DNA of 64,000 bases from Kineosporia rhizophila (GCF_021277265.1 NZ_JAJSOH010000029.1:1-64000); one strand, 5' to 3'. Positions 34,413 through 43,069 are shown, counted from the first letter of the stretch. Numbers and translations: made by a program. The notes: generated by a model from the letters alone, not told the origin.

Positions 34413-35375
34413 ATGCTCATGCGTTCGCTCGGCCGGCGGGCCGACCCGGAACTCCTGGTCGTCGGCGTGGTGGTCGGGTGGATCGGGTTCTTCCTGGTGG
34501 CCGACGCCGTGCCGCTGTCGGTGCTGTCGGGGCTGGGCGTCGGTGAGCTCGCCCGTCAGCTGGTGCTGGGGGTGGCCACCTGGGCGATGCTGGGCTACCT
34601 GCTCAGCCGGGAAAGTGCGCTGGTGCGGGTTCAGACGCTGCTGGTGGTGGTGTTCGCCTCGATCATCGAGTACACGTTCTCGCCGCTGCTGGAGGCCTAC
34701 GTCTACCGGATCGGCACGGTGCCGATGTTCGTGCCGCCCGGCCACGGCATGGTCTACCTGGCCGCCCTGGCCCTGGGACGCAGCCGGGTGGTCCGCGCCC
34801 ACCCGGCCTTCTTCGTCTGGGCCACCGTGCTGGTCGGCGGGGCCTGGGCGGTGCACGGCCTGTTCCTGGCCGAGCGCCAGGACGTGCTGGGCGCCTTCTG
34901 GTACCTGTGCCTGCTCGGCTTCCTGGTCTGGGGCCGGGCCCAGCTGCTCTACGTGGGTGCCTTCGTCGTGGTCACCTACCTCGAGCTGCTGGGCACCGAG
35001 CTCAACACCTGGGTCTGGCAGGAGACCGATCCGGTGCTGGGGGTGATCAGCCAGGGAAATCCGCCCTCGGGGGCGGCCGGGGGCTACGGCTGGTTCGACC
35101 TCTACGCCACCCTGCTTGCTCCGAAGGTGCTTCAAGGGTGGGTCGGGTGGGTCTGCTGGGTCAGGATGCCCATCGTGTCGGCGTGGAGAAGGCCGTTGGT
35201 GGCCACCGCCGAGCCGCCGAACGGCCCCTCCTTGCCCTCCAGCGAGGTGAACACCCCACCCGCCTCGACCACGATCGGCACCAGCGCGGCCATGTCGTAC
35301 AACTCCAGCTCGGGCTCGCAGGCGATGTCCACCGCGCCCTCGGCCAGCAACATGTACGACCAGAAGTCGCCGTAG
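34413..35375 (+). CDS. polytopic membrane protein with antisense 3' overlap
   Basis: A hydrophobic protein of about 320 residues with roughly seven membrane segments in residues 10-240 (VGVVVGWIGFFLVADAVPLS, VQTLLVVVFASIIEYTFSPL, FLVWGRAQLLYVGAFVVVTY). Conserved-looking polar features are PPGHGMVYLAALALG and WVWQETDPVLG. Family unknown to me. ATG 34413 follows GAGGG. After DLYATLLAPKVL the frame runs 244 bp through hisN on the opposite strand and gives a tail of unnatural Pro/Ser composition. The native stop may have been lost by a frameshift or substitution near 35130. Confidence 0.75.
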   Translation: MLMRSLGRRADPELLVVGVVVGWIGFFLVADAVPLSVLSGLGVGELARQLVLGVATWAMLGYLLSRESALVRVQTLLVVVFASIIEYTFSPLLEAYVYRIGTVPMFVPPGHGMVYLAALALGRSRVVRAHPAFFVWATVLVGGAWAVHGLFLAERQDVLGAFWYLCLLGFLVWGRAQLLYVGAFVVVTYLELLGTELNTWVWQETDPVLGVISQGNPPSGAAGGYGWFDLYATLLAPKVLQGWVGWVCWVRMPIVSAWRRPLVATAEPPNGPSLPSSEVNTPPASTTIGTSAAMSYNSSSGSQAMSTAPSASNMYDQKSP

Positions 35376-35932
35376 GCCCGGGTGCGCCAGGTGGTGTTCA
35401 TCAGCTCACGGAAGTTGGCGCCCAGCCCGCGCTCCTCCCAGCCGCCCAGCGAGGCGTAGGAGAGCGAGGCGTCCTCCAGGTCGGCCACCCGCGAGACCTG
35501 GATCCGCCGGGCCTTGGCCAGGCTGCGGCCGGTCCAGGCGCCGGTGCCCTGAGCGGCCCACCAGCGCCGGGCCAGGGCCGGGGCGGAGACCACGCCGACC
35601 ACCGGGACCCCGTTGTCCACCAGCGCGATCAGGGTGGCCCAGACCGGCACGCCGCGGACGAAGTTCTTGGTGCCGTCGATCGGGTCGACGATCCACTGCC
35701 GGGGCCCGCTGCCGGTGGTGCCGAACTCCTCACCGAGGACGGAGTCACGCGGGCGGGTGCGCCGGAGCTGGTTGCGGATCAGCTCCTCGGCGGCCCGGTC
35801 GGCGTCACTGACCGGGGTGAGGTCCGGCTTCGTCTCCACCCGGAGGTCGGCCGCCAGGAAGCGGTCGTGCGTCACCGCGTCCACCTGGTCGGCGATCACG
35901 TGCGCGAGGCGGAGGTCGTCGTCGTAGGCCAC
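35132..35932 (-). CDS. hisN: histidinol-phosphate phosphatase (inositol monophosphatase family)
   Basis: A 266-residue Mg-dependent phosphatase with LGEEFGTT (metal Glu), the DPIDGTKNF signature (WIVDPIDGTKNFVRG), YGDFWSYMLLAEGAVDIACE and the final metal Asp in ELYDMAALVPIV. The actinobacterial HisN subgroup dephosphorylates histidinol phosphate; other IMPase substrates cannot be excluded. It starts at ATG 35932. The C-terminus TQQTHPTHP is short and repetitive, and the last 244 bp overlap the convergent membrane-protein frame. Confidence 0.88.
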   Translation of the reverse strand: MAYDDDLRLAHVIADQVDAVTHDRFLAADLRVETKPDLTPVSDADRAAEELIRNQLRRTRPRDSVLGEEFGTTGSGPRQWIVDPIDGTKNFVRGVPVWATLIALVDNGVPVVGVVSAPALARRWWAAQGTGAWTGRSLAKARRIQVSRVADLEDASLSYASLGGWEERGLGANFRELMNTTWRTRAYGDFWSYMLLAEGAVDIACEPELELYDMAALVPIVVEAGGVFTSLEGKEGPFGGSAVATNGLLHADTMGILTQQTHPTHP

Positions 35933-36091
35933 AGCCCGCGACGGTACAGGCCGCCGGTCACGCGCAGGTCACGTGCCCGTCCGGGTGATCCTGCCGGGGC
36001 TGGTGAGGCTGTGTGAATGCAGTGTCCACCTGCGGAAAGAGCAGCGGTTGAGCCGTCGCCAGACATTGGTTGAGGGTTTAAGCTTCGCCGC

Positions 36092-36574
36092 ATGTTCGAT
36101 CTCTTCAACGGTATGCCGGTGCACGCGCTCGTCGTCCACGCCGTCGTCGTCCTGCTGCCGCTGATGGCGGTGGTCACGGTGGCGTTCGTGATCCGGCCCC
36201 GCTGGCGCCGCGAACTGCCCTGGGCCGTGGTCGGCAACCTGCTGGCGGCCGCGGCCACCTACGCCGCGATGGCCTCCGGCGAGAAGCTGCAGACCCGGCT
36301 CAGCAACCCGGACTTCGAGCCGGTGGCCAAGGACCACGGGGACATCGCCTCGCTGCTGATCTACTTCGCGGTGGCCCAGTTCGTGGTCTCGCTGATCGCC
36401 TGGCTGCTGCTGCGGACCCGGGACGACGCGCCCCGCACCTCCCGGCCCAAGCTGGTCACCGCGGTCGTGCTCACCCTGGCGGTCGGGGTCGCGGCGTCGG
36501 CCTGGACGTTCCGGGTGGGCGACAGCGGGGCCGAGGCCGTGTGGAAGGACAAGATCGCCTCCACCGAGCAGTAG
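36092..36574 (+). CDS. DUF2231-type membrane protein
   Basis: A 160-residue protein with four membrane segments. It begins with the DUF2231 hallmark NGMPVHALVVHAVVVLLPLM (two His in the first helix), followed by a second helix, a charged loop HGDIASLLIYFAVAQF and two further helices. Members may bind haem or act near electron-transfer systems; function is not established. It begins at ATG 36092, 159 bp after divergent hisN. Confidence 0.87.
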   Translation: MFDLFNGMPVHALVVHAVVVLLPLMAVVTVAFVIRPRWRRELPWAVVGNLLAAAATYAAMASGEKLQTRLSNPDFEPVAKDHGDIASLLIYFAVAQFVVSLIAWLLLRTRDDAPRTSRPKLVTAVVLTLAVGVAASAWTFRVGDSGAEAVWKDKIASTEQ

Positions 36575-36649
36575 GTGCCCGTTCGGGCCGACCTGCCCGG
36601 CGGCCTCAACCGCGCGCCGTGTTGATCTTGTCTTCCCGGGCGGGCGGGC

Positions 36650-36730
36650 TTTGTCCGGGGGCTGAGGCTTAGGCCGGGGGCTGAGGGCTTAGGCCCCGGC
36701 GGCTGAGGGCTTAGGTCCCGGGGGCTTGAG
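36650..36730. repeat. imperfect 20-25 bp tandem repeat
   Basis: Three to four copies of gggggctgaggcttaggcc-like units lie between the DUF2231 gene and rsgA. Confidence 0.75.
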
Positions 36731-36736
36731 GCCGGC

Positions 36737-37774
36737 TCAGTAGTCCGGCGCCCCGGCCCGAGCCCGCAGCAGCCGCCGCAGCGACTCCAGCCGGGCCGGC
36801 CCGGACGATCCGGCGTGCCCCTCGTTCACCCAGGCGTCCAGCCCGCAGTCCGGCTCGTCGTGCGAGCACCCGCGCGGGCACTCCTCGGCCCCCGGCACCA
36901 GCTCGGGGAAGGCGTTCAGGATCCGGGACATGTCCACGTGGCCCAGGCCGAACGAGCGCACGCCCGGGGTGTCCACCACCCAGCCGCCGTCCGGCAGCCG
37001 CAGCGCGACCGCCGACGTGGAGGTGTGCCGCCCGCGCCCGGTCACGTCGTTGACCCGGCCGATCGCCCGGCCGGCCCCCGGCACCAGGGCGTTGAACAGG
37101 GTCGACTTGCCCACCCCGGAGTGGCCCACCAGCACCGTGACCCGGCCGGTGAGCTGCTTGCGCACCGCCTCCAGGCCGTCGATGCCCTCGTCGGCCCGCC
37201 GGGTCACCAGCCAGGGCACCTCCAGCGCGGCGTAGCCGGCGGTGAACTCGGCCGGGTCGGCCAGGTCGGCCTTGGTCAGCACCAGCAGCGGGTCGAGCCC
37301 GGCGTCGTAGGCGGCGACCAGGCAACGGTCGACCATCCGGGCCCGGGGCACCGGGTCGGCCAGCGCGGTGACCACGGCGAGCTGGTCGGCGTTGGCCACG
37401 ATCACCCGCTCCACCGTGTCGGTGTCGTCCGCGCTGCGGCGCAGCACCGAGGTGCGCGGCTCGACCCGGACGATCCGGGCCAGCGAGCCCTCGGCCCCGG
37501 AGACGTCGCCGACCAGGGCCACCCGGTCGCCGACCACCACCCCGGCGCGGCCCAGCTCGCGGGCCTTCATCGCGGTGATCACCAGGTCCTTGTCCCCGCC
37601 GGTCTCGAAACCGCCCAGCAGACAGCCGTAGCGGCCGCGGTCGACGGTCACCACCTGGGCCGGCACCGCATCGGTGTGGCTGGGCCGGTCCTTGGTACGG
37701 GGGCGGTTGCCCTTGGGGTTGGGCCGGAACCGGATCTGGGACTCCTCGTCCTGCCCGCGACTACGGCGGCTCAC
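36737..37774 (-). CDS. rsgA: ribosome small subunit-dependent GTPase A
   Basis: A 345-residue circularly permuted GTPase acting in 30S maturation. After an OB-fold N-terminus come the permuted motifs LTKADL (G4), GHSGVGKSTL (G1), GRGRHTST (G2 region) and DTPGVRSFGLG (G3). The C-terminal zinc site is CPRGCSHDEPDC. Length is typical. The gene follows aroA by 16 bp, a pairing seen in many Actinobacteria. Confidence 0.96.
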   Translation of the reverse strand: MSRRSRGQDEESQIRFRPNPKGNRPRTKDRPSHTDAVPAQVVTVDRGRYGCLLGGFETGGDKDLVITAMKARELGRAGVVVGDRVALVGDVSGAEGSLARIVRVEPRTSVLRRSADDTDTVERVIVANADQLAVVTALADPVPRARMVDRCLVAAYDAGLDPLLVLTKADLADPAEFTAGYAALEVPWLVTRRADEGIDGLEAVRKQLTGRVTVLVGHSGVGKSTLFNALVPGAGRAIGRVNDVTGRGRHTSTSAVALRLPDGGWVVDTPGVRSFGLGHVDMSRILNAFPELVPGAEECPRGCSHDEPDCGLDAWVNEGHAGSSGPARLESLRRLLRARAGAPDY

Positions 37775-37790
37775 TGACGGATCACCGCCC

Positions 37791-39122
37791 TCACCGTCGT
37801 TCGGGACCGTCCGATGCGCTCAGCATCCGTTCCCACAAGGCGGTGAACTCCGGCAGGGTCTTGGCGGTGGTGCCGATGTTCTCCACCGACACCCCGGGCA
37901 CCCGCAGGCCGACCACGGCGCCGGCGGTGGCCATCCGGTGGTCGGCGTAGCTGTGGAACACCCCGCCGCGCAGCTTGGCCGGCTTGATGATCAGCCCGTC
38001 CTCGGTCTCGGTGACGTCGCCGCCGAGCCGGTTCAGCTCGGTGGCCAGGGCCGCCAGCCGGTCGGTCTCGTGGCCCCTCAGGTGGGCGATCCCGCGCAGG
38101 TGCGAGGGGGTCTCGGCGAGCGCGGCCAGGGCCGCGACGGTGGGCGTGAGCTCACCGGCGGCGCGCAGGTCGGCGTCCAGGCCGTAGAGCTCGCCGTTGC
38201 CGCGCACGGTCAGGCCGTCGCGGTCGAGGCTGACGTCGGCGCCCATCTGGTCGAGCAGGTCGCGCAGGTGGTCGCCGGCCTGGGTGGTGTACTGCGGCCA
38301 GCCCGGCACGGTCACCGAGCCGCCGGCCACCACGGCCGCGGCCAGGAACGGCGCGGCGTTGGACAGGTCGGGCTCGACCATCACGTCCAGCCCGCCGACC
38401 CGGCCGGGCTCGACCCGCCAGACGTCGGGCTCGGAGTCGTCGATCACCACGCCGACGTCGCGCAGCGCCTCGACGGTCATCGTCACGTGCGGCTCGCTGG
38501 GCACCTGGCCGCCGACGTGCCGCAGCGTCAGGCCCTCCTCGAACCGGGCGCCGGCCAGCAGCAGGGCCGAGACGAACTGCGAGGAGGCCGAGGCGTCGAT
38601 CTCCAGGGTGCCGCCGCGCACCGAACCGGAACCGCGCACGGTGAAGGGCAGCCGGCCGCCGCCGTTGTCGTCGACCTCCACCCCCAGACCGCGCAGGGCC
38701 TCGATGATCGGGCCCATCGGCCGGACCCGGGCGTGCGGGTCGCCGTCGAAGGCGATGTCACCGTCGGCCAGGGCGGCGATCGGCGGCACGAACCGCATGA
38801 CCGTGCCGGCCAGGCCGACGTCGATCGTGGCCGGGCCGCGCAGCCGGCCGGGGGTGATCATCCAGTCGGCGCCGAACGCCCCGGTCGCCCCCGCGTCCTG
38901 CACGTCGGTGCCGAGCCGGCGCACCGCCTCGGCCATCAGCAGGGTGTCGCGCGAGCGCAGCGGGGCGCGCAGCCGGGAGGGCTCCTCGGCCAGCGCCGCG
39001 AGCACCAGATAGCGGTTGGTGAGGGACTTGGAACCGGGCAGGGACACCGTCGCCGAGACCGGGCCCGTCACCGTCGGGGCCGGCCAGAGTGCTGTCGCCT
39101 CGTCGCTCACCGGGTTACTCAT
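37791..39122 (-). CDS. aroA: 3-phosphoshikimate 1-carboxyvinyltransferase (EPSP synthase)
   Basis: A 443-residue shikimate-pathway enzyme joining shikimate-3-phosphate and PEP. It shows SLPGSKSLTNRYLVLAALA (LPGSKS motif), GLAGTVMRFVPP (the GNAGTxxR position reads GLAGTVMR, as in actinobacterial AroA), DASASSQFVSALLLA and YADHRMATAGAVVGL. ATG 39122 is the start; frames extending further upstream are artefacts. It forms an operon with rsgA. Confidence 0.96.
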   Translation of the reverse strand: MSNPVSDEATALWPAPTVTGPVSATVSLPGSKSLTNRYLVLAALAEEPSRLRAPLRSRDTLLMAEAVRRLGTDVQDAGATGAFGADWMITPGRLRGPATIDVGLAGTVMRFVPPIAALADGDIAFDGDPHARVRPMGPIIEALRGLGVEVDDNGGGRLPFTVRGSGSVRGGTLEIDASASSQFVSALLLAGARFEEGLTLRHVGGQVPSEPHVTMTVEALRDVGVVIDDSEPDVWRVEPGRVGGLDVMVEPDLSNAAPFLAAAVVAGGSVTVPGWPQYTTQAGDHLRDLLDQMGADVSLDRDGLTVRGNGELYGLDADLRAAGELTPTVAALAALAETPSHLRGIAHLRGHETDRLAALATELNRLGGDVTETEDGLIIKPAKLRGGVFHSYADHRMATAGAVVGLRVPGVSVENIGTTAKTLPEFTALWERMLSASDGPERR

Positions 39123-39274
39123 CGCTTCGCTCGCGCCACTTCCGTCATCGCCTGCCTGGTCCACAAGGGGTGTCGAGCGACGAGAGTATCTGTCCCCCCG
39201 CGTGGGAGGCAGCCCCAATCCGCACCGGCGGCCGGACCCGCCGCGGGGGCAGGGTCCGGCCGGGCCGGAACGAC

Positions 39275-39970
39275 TCAGACCGGAAGCGCGTGACCAGCCT
39301 TGTAGGCGGCCTTCTGAGCCCGGGCGGCCTGCTTGCCGGCCACCTTGCCGGCCTTGCGCTGGGCGCGGCGGCTGGTGCGGCCCGCCTCCCGCGCGGCCTC
39401 CCGGGCGGCCAGCTGCGCGTCCTTCTGGAACTGGCGGGCCGACTTCTTGGCGGACTTGGCCGCCTTGCGCCCCGACTGCCGGGCCGACGCCACCGACTCG
39501 GTGGCCTCCTCGCGGGCGTCGTGGATGGCCACGGCGGCGGCCTTGCGGGCCTTGCGGCCGCGGTACGCCACGCTCGGCTTGCCCTCGGTGTCGACCGTGG
39601 CCAGCAGGGCGCCGCCGATCAGGCCCAGGGTCTTCACGAAGGTGGACTGCTTGTCGCGGCGCAGCTGCGGGTCCTTCTCCTTCCAGAACGGCTCCACCGG
39701 CTGCACCACCGGTGCGGTGGCCACGATGGCCAGGGCCGACAGGCGCGGCAGCCGCCCGGCGGCCAGCAGCGAACCGGCCACCGCGGTGACGACCCCGGCG
39801 GCCCGCACCACCATCACCGGGTCCTCGGGCAGGCGGAGCGGACCGGAGACCTGCTTGAGCACGGGACGGGCGGCCTCGGCGGGCGGGCCGGGATGGCGGG
39901 CCACCTCGACCCCGGACTGGATCAGCGGGGCCGCAAGCAGCGGGCGGGCGACACGGCGGACGATGGTCAT
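39275..39970 (-). CDS. DoxX-like membrane protein with basic C-terminal tail
   Basis: A 231-residue protein. Residues 1-125 resemble DoxX (RPLLAAPLIQSGVEVARHPG, RAAGVVTAVAGSLLAAGRLP, TFVKTLGLIGGALLATVDTEG), with about four hydrophobic segments. Residues 130-231 form a long Lys/Arg/Ala-rich helix-prone tail (KAAKSAKKSARQ and QRKAGKVAGKQAARAQK), similar in composition to histone-H1 or HU tails. ATG 39970 is the start. It is divergent from the SRAP gene. The tail could contact nucleic acid or membrane lipids; this is inference. Confidence 0.8.
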   Translation of the reverse strand: MTIVRRVARPLLAAPLIQSGVEVARHPGPPAEAARPVLKQVSGPLRLPEDPVMVVRAAGVVTAVAGSLLAAGRLPRLSALAIVATAPVVQPVEPFWKEKDPQLRRDKQSTFVKTLGLIGGALLATVDTEGKPSVAYRGRKARKAAAVAIHDAREEATESVASARQSGRKAAKSAKKSARQFQKDAQLAAREAAREAGRTSRRAQRKAGKVAGKQAARAQKAAYKAGHALPV

Positions 39971-40068
39971 TGTCCTTTGCTACTCCTGATCGACTTCCGG
40001 CGCGAACGGACAGGCCGGAAATCCGGGGAAATCGGCCGCGGTTCACAGCCCGCCGTAGGCTGAGCGGC

Positions 40069-41046
40069 ATGTGCGGACGTTACGCATCCAGTCGCAGCCG
40101 CGAGGAACTCGTCGTGGAGTTCGAGATCGAGCAGGACCAGCTCGACGATCCCCGGGCCGGCGAGCCGCACTACAACGTGGCGCCGACCGACACGGTGCCG
40201 GTGGTGCTGGAGCGGATGGCGGTCCCGCCGAAGGAGCCGGACGAGCAGTCCCCGATGCCCGAGCACCTGCCCGACGACGTCCCCGAGAACGAGACCCCGG
40301 CCCGTTCGGTGCAGGACGAGGCCGACGCCCTGATCACCGCCGCGCTGATGCACCACGAGCCGGGCGCCTCGATCGACCCGGAGGAGAGCGAGGCCCGGCC
40401 GGTGCGGCAGTTGCGTCCGCTGCGCTGGGGGCTGGTGCCGTCGTGGAGCAAGAACGCCTCCGGCGGGGCCCGGATGATCAACGCGCGGCTGGAGACGCTG
40501 CTGGAGAAGGGCGCCTTCAAGAAGGCCGCGCTGAGCCGCCGCTGCCTGGTCCCGGCCGACGGCTGGTACGAGTGGCAGGTCAGCCCGACCGCCCAGGACG
40601 CCAAGGGCAAGCCGCGCAAGCAGCCGTTCTTCATGAGCCTGGCCGAGGGCGGGGGGCTGGCGCTGGCCGGGATCTACGAGTTCTGGCGCGACGGCGACCT
40701 GCACCCCGACGACCCGGCCGCCTGGCTGGTCACCTTCGCCGTGATCACCACCGCGGCCGAGCCCGGGCTGGACACGGTGCACGACCGGATGCCGCTGGTG
40801 CTGCCGCCCGAGCGCTGGAAGGACTGGCTCGACCCGGCGGTGAAGGACGCGGCCACCGTGCACGATCTGGCCGCGGGTCTGCCCACCGGGCGGTTCACCG
40901 CGCTGCCGATCACCAGCCGGGTGAACTCGGTGCGCAACGAGGGCCCGGAGCTGCTCGAGCCCGCGCCCGCCGACAGCCTGGTCGGGGTGGTCGACCCGGC
41001 CACCGGTGAGCTGCTCGGGGGCCCGGGGTCCGAGCAGCTGTTCTGA
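40069..41046 (+). CDS. SRAP (YedK/HMCES-like) abasic-site crosslinking protein
   Basis: A 325-residue SOS-response-associated peptidase-fold protein that caps abasic sites in single-stranded DNA through Cys2. Motifs are MCGRYASS with Cys2, HYNVAPTDTVPVV, MINARLET with the active-site Asn, VPADGWYEWQ with Glu168, and the histidine in TVHDRMPLVLP. A Glu/Pro-rich insertion of about 60 residues (52-112) sits before LRWGLVPSW. ATG 40069 is set by the absolute need for Cys2. No LexA box was seen upstream. It is divergent from the DoxX-like gene. Confidence 0.93.
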   Translation: MCGRYASSRSREELVVEFEIEQDQLDDPRAGEPHYNVAPTDTVPVVLERMAVPPKEPDEQSPMPEHLPDDVPENETPARSVQDEADALITAALMHHEPGASIDPEESEARPVRQLRPLRWGLVPSWSKNASGGARMINARLETLLEKGAFKKAALSRRCLVPADGWYEWQVSPTAQDAKGKPRKQPFFMSLAEGGGLALAGIYEFWRDGDLHPDDPAAWLVTFAVITTAAEPGLDTVHDRMPLVLPPERWKDWLDPAVKDAATVHDLAAGLPTGRFTALPITSRVNSVRNEGPELLEPAPADSLVGVVDPATGELLGGPGSEQLF

Positions 41047-41071
41047 ACCCGATACGAACTGAGGACGATCG

Positions 41072-41761
41072 ATGCCGGCACGCGCTGCGACCCCGGGTCC
41101 CGGGGTGGTCACCGAGTCCGACGAACCCGACCGGCCCACCGAGGTACTCGAGATCGAGACCCCGCTCGGCCCGGCCCGGGCCCACCTGTGGGCGCCGCAG
41201 CGGCGGCCGGTGGGCCGGATCGTGCTGGGCCACGGCGCCGGGGGCGGGATCGGGGCGGCCGACCTGGTCGCCGTGCGCCGGGCCGCGGTGGCTGCGGGCT
41301 GGCAGGCCGTTCTGGTGGAGCAGCCCTGGCGGGTGGCCGGCAAGAAGGTGGCCGCGGCGCCGCCCAAGCTCGACATCGGCTGGCACGCGGTACTGGCCGA
41401 ACTGCCCACCCTGAAGCGGCCACTGGTTCTCGGCGGTCGCAGCGCCGGAGCCCGGGTGGCCTGCCGTACGGCCGCCGACCTGGGAGCCCGGGCGGTCTGC
41501 TGCCTGGCCTTCCCGCTCCATCCACCGGGCAAGCCGGAGAAGTCCCGCGCCGCCGAACTGGCCCTGCCGCACCAGGCCGGGATCGAGGTGCTGGTGGTCC
41601 AGGGCGAGAAGGACCCGTTCGGCGGCTGGGCCGAGGTGGAGGCCGAGCAGCTGCCCGGGGTCACGGTGGCCCGGGTCGAGGGTGATCACTCTCTGAAGAA
41701 GTACGGACCGGTGGCCGAGGCGGTCGCGGCCCGGCTGACCGATTGGTCCAAGTCCGTCTGA
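41072..41761 (+). CDS. alpha/beta hydrolase of the KANL3/TEX30 type
   Basis: A 229-residue hydrolase: VLGHGAGGGIGAADL (oxyanion loop), nucleophile elbow GGRSAGARVACR, CCLAFPLHPPGKPEKSR, an acid in QGEKDPFGG and the histidine in VEGDHSLKK. This order is typical of the KANL3/TEX30-like dienelactone hydrolase superfamily. It is 25 bp after the SRAP gene, probably co-transcribed. Substrate unknown. Confidence 0.88.
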   Translation: MPARAATPGPGVVTESDEPDRPTEVLEIETPLGPARAHLWAPQRRPVGRIVLGHGAGGGIGAADLVAVRRAAVAAGWQAVLVEQPWRVAGKKVAAAPPKLDIGWHAVLAELPTLKRPLVLGGRSAGARVACRTAADLGARAVCCLAFPLHPPGKPEKSRAAELALPHQAGIEVLVVQGEKDPFGGWAEVEAEQLPGVTVARVEGDHSLKKYGPVAEAVAARLTDWSKSV

Positions 41762-41767
41762 AGCCCC

Positions 41768-41794
41768 GGAATGACCTTCCACCATCGCGTGTTG
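41768..41794 (+). promoter_or_regulatory. SigR-type promoter upstream of sigR
   Basis: GGAAT (41768-41772), an 18-bp spacer and GTTG (41791-41794) match the consensus of SigR/SigH-controlled promoters (GGAAT-N18-GTT). It lies about 310 bp before the short SigR start and 158 bp before a possible long-form start, as expected for the autoregulated sigRp2 arrangement known from Streptomyces. Confidence 0.8.
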
Positions 41795-42101
41795 TGCTCA
41801 CTGCGCAGACGGTCAGCAGACGACCAGCAGCCGGTCGGCGGCCCCCGGGACCGGGCGTGTCGCTCCGGCCTGCCGATCTGGTCGTGACCATCTGTGATCA
41901 CCACGTAAAACCCTGATGAAGCATCCGCCGGCCCGGTCCGGGGAGCGCAGCATGGGGCGTCCGCGAAGAGTGAGGAGTGCGCCGTTGCTACTCGTGACGA
42001 CGGTGGAAGAACGGTCTTTCGGGGCCGATCGGTCGTCCGGTCAGTCCACCGGCCGAACCTGGGCGGGTAATGCCGCTGCGGTGCAGCTAGGCTCGTCGGT
42101 G

Positions 42102-42722
42102 ATGGATGCCCAAGCGGGTCGCGCACCGGCGACTGAGAACACCGCGGAGCGGTCTGCCCGCTTCGAGCGGGATGCCCTGCAGTACCTGGACCAGCTGTAC
42201 TCCGCGGCGCTGCGGATGACGCGTAATCCGGCCGACGCCGAGGACCTGGTGCAAGAGACCTTCACCAAGGCCTTCGCGTCGTTCCACCAGTACCAGCCCG
42301 GCACGAACCTGAAGGCCTGGCTGTACCGGATCCTGACCAACGCGTACATCAACACGTACCGCAAGAAGCAGCGTGAACCCCAGCAGGCCCAGACCGACGA
42401 GATCGAGGACTGGCAGATCGCCCGGGCGGGCTCGCACACGTCCACCGGTCTGCGCTCGGCCGAGGCCGAGGCACTCGACCGGCTGCCGGACTCCGACGTG
42501 AAGGAGGCCCTTCAGCGGATCCCGGAGGAGTTCCGGATCGCGGTGTACCTGGCCGACGTCGAGGGCTTCGCCTACCGGGAGATCGCCGAGATCATGGGCA
42601 CCCCGATCGGCACCGTGATGTCCCGGCTGCACCGCGGCCGGCGGCAGCTACGCGACCTGCTCGAGGAGTACGCTGCTGAACGTGGCATCGTGGCCACGCG
42701 ATCCCAGGGTGGTGCGGCATGA
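42102..42722 (+). CDS. sigR: ECF sigma factor SigR/SigH (thiol stress)
   Basis: A 206-residue ECF sigma factor from ATG 42102. Region 2 is YSAALRMTRNPADAEDLVQE then TFTKAFASFHQYQPGTNLKA and WLYRILTNAYINTYRKKQREP; region 4 is FAYREIAEIMGTPIGTVMSR then LHRGRRQL. This is the SigR/SigH form controlling thioredoxin and thiol homeostasis. The same frame is open upstream to 41916, and ATG 41952, preceded by GGGGAG, would give a form 50 residues longer, like the unstable SigR-prime of Streptomyces. It overlaps rsrA by 4 bp. A SigR-type promoter at 41768 implies autoregulation. Confidence 0.94.
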   Translation: MDAQAGRAPATENTAERSARFERDALQYLDQLYSAALRMTRNPADAEDLVQETFTKAFASFHQYQPGTNLKAWLYRILTNAYINTYRKKQREPQQAQTDEIEDWQIARAGSHTSTGLRSAEAEALDRLPDSDVKEALQRIPEEFRIAVYLADVEGFAYREIAEIMGTPIGTVMSRLHRGRRQLRDLLEEYAAERGIVATRSQGGAA

Positions 42723-42976
42723 GCGTCTGCGGAGAACCCGACTGTTCCAAGGTGCTGGCCCAGGTCTACGAATACCTGGACGGTGAGCTGGGCGAGGCCG
42801 AGCTCACCGAGATCCGCCACCACCTCGACGACTGCTCGCCCTGCCTACGGCAGTACGACCTGGACGTGGCCCTGAAGGCCCTGGTGCGCCGCAGCTGCCA
42901 GGAGACCGCGCCGGCCGACCTGCGCGACCGCATCATGGTCAAGATCACCGAGGTCCGGATCGAGCTGAACGGCTGA
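42719..42976 (+). CDS. rsrA: zinc-binding redox-sensing anti-sigma factor
   Basis: An 85-residue ZAS-family anti-sigma factor that holds SigR until disulfide stress. The zinc motif H-x3-C-x2-C is H35-LDD-C39-SP-C42, with further cysteines at 4 and 9, the set used for zinc binding and the redox switch in RsrA. The C-terminal helices match the sigma-binding part. It is translationally coupled to sigR (ATGA). Confidence 0.95.
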   Translation: MSVCGEPDCSKVLAQVYEYLDGELGEAELTEIRHHLDDCSPCLRQYDLDVALKALVRRSCQETAPADLRDRIMVKITEVRIELNG

Positions 42977-42999
42977 GAGCCGCCCGGTGACCGGGAACT

Positions 43000-43042
43000 G
43001 AAGAAGGCGCTGCTCCCCTCGACGGGGGGCAGCGCCTTCTTC
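43000..43042. terminator. bidirectional terminator, rsrA / bL37
   Basis: GAAGAAGGCGCTGC pairs with GCAGCGCCTTCTTC around a C/G-rich loop. It lies between the convergent rsrA and bL37 genes, with T-rich flanks on both strands. Confidence 0.9.
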
Positions 43043-43069
43043 GTCTGCTTGTCTGCTGACGCGCAGGGC

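Noticed and set aside
39123..40070. Upstream extension of aroA giving a 759-residue protein
   Set aside because: It reads antisense or shifted through the DoxX-like gene and has no family similarity; AroA is complete from 39122.
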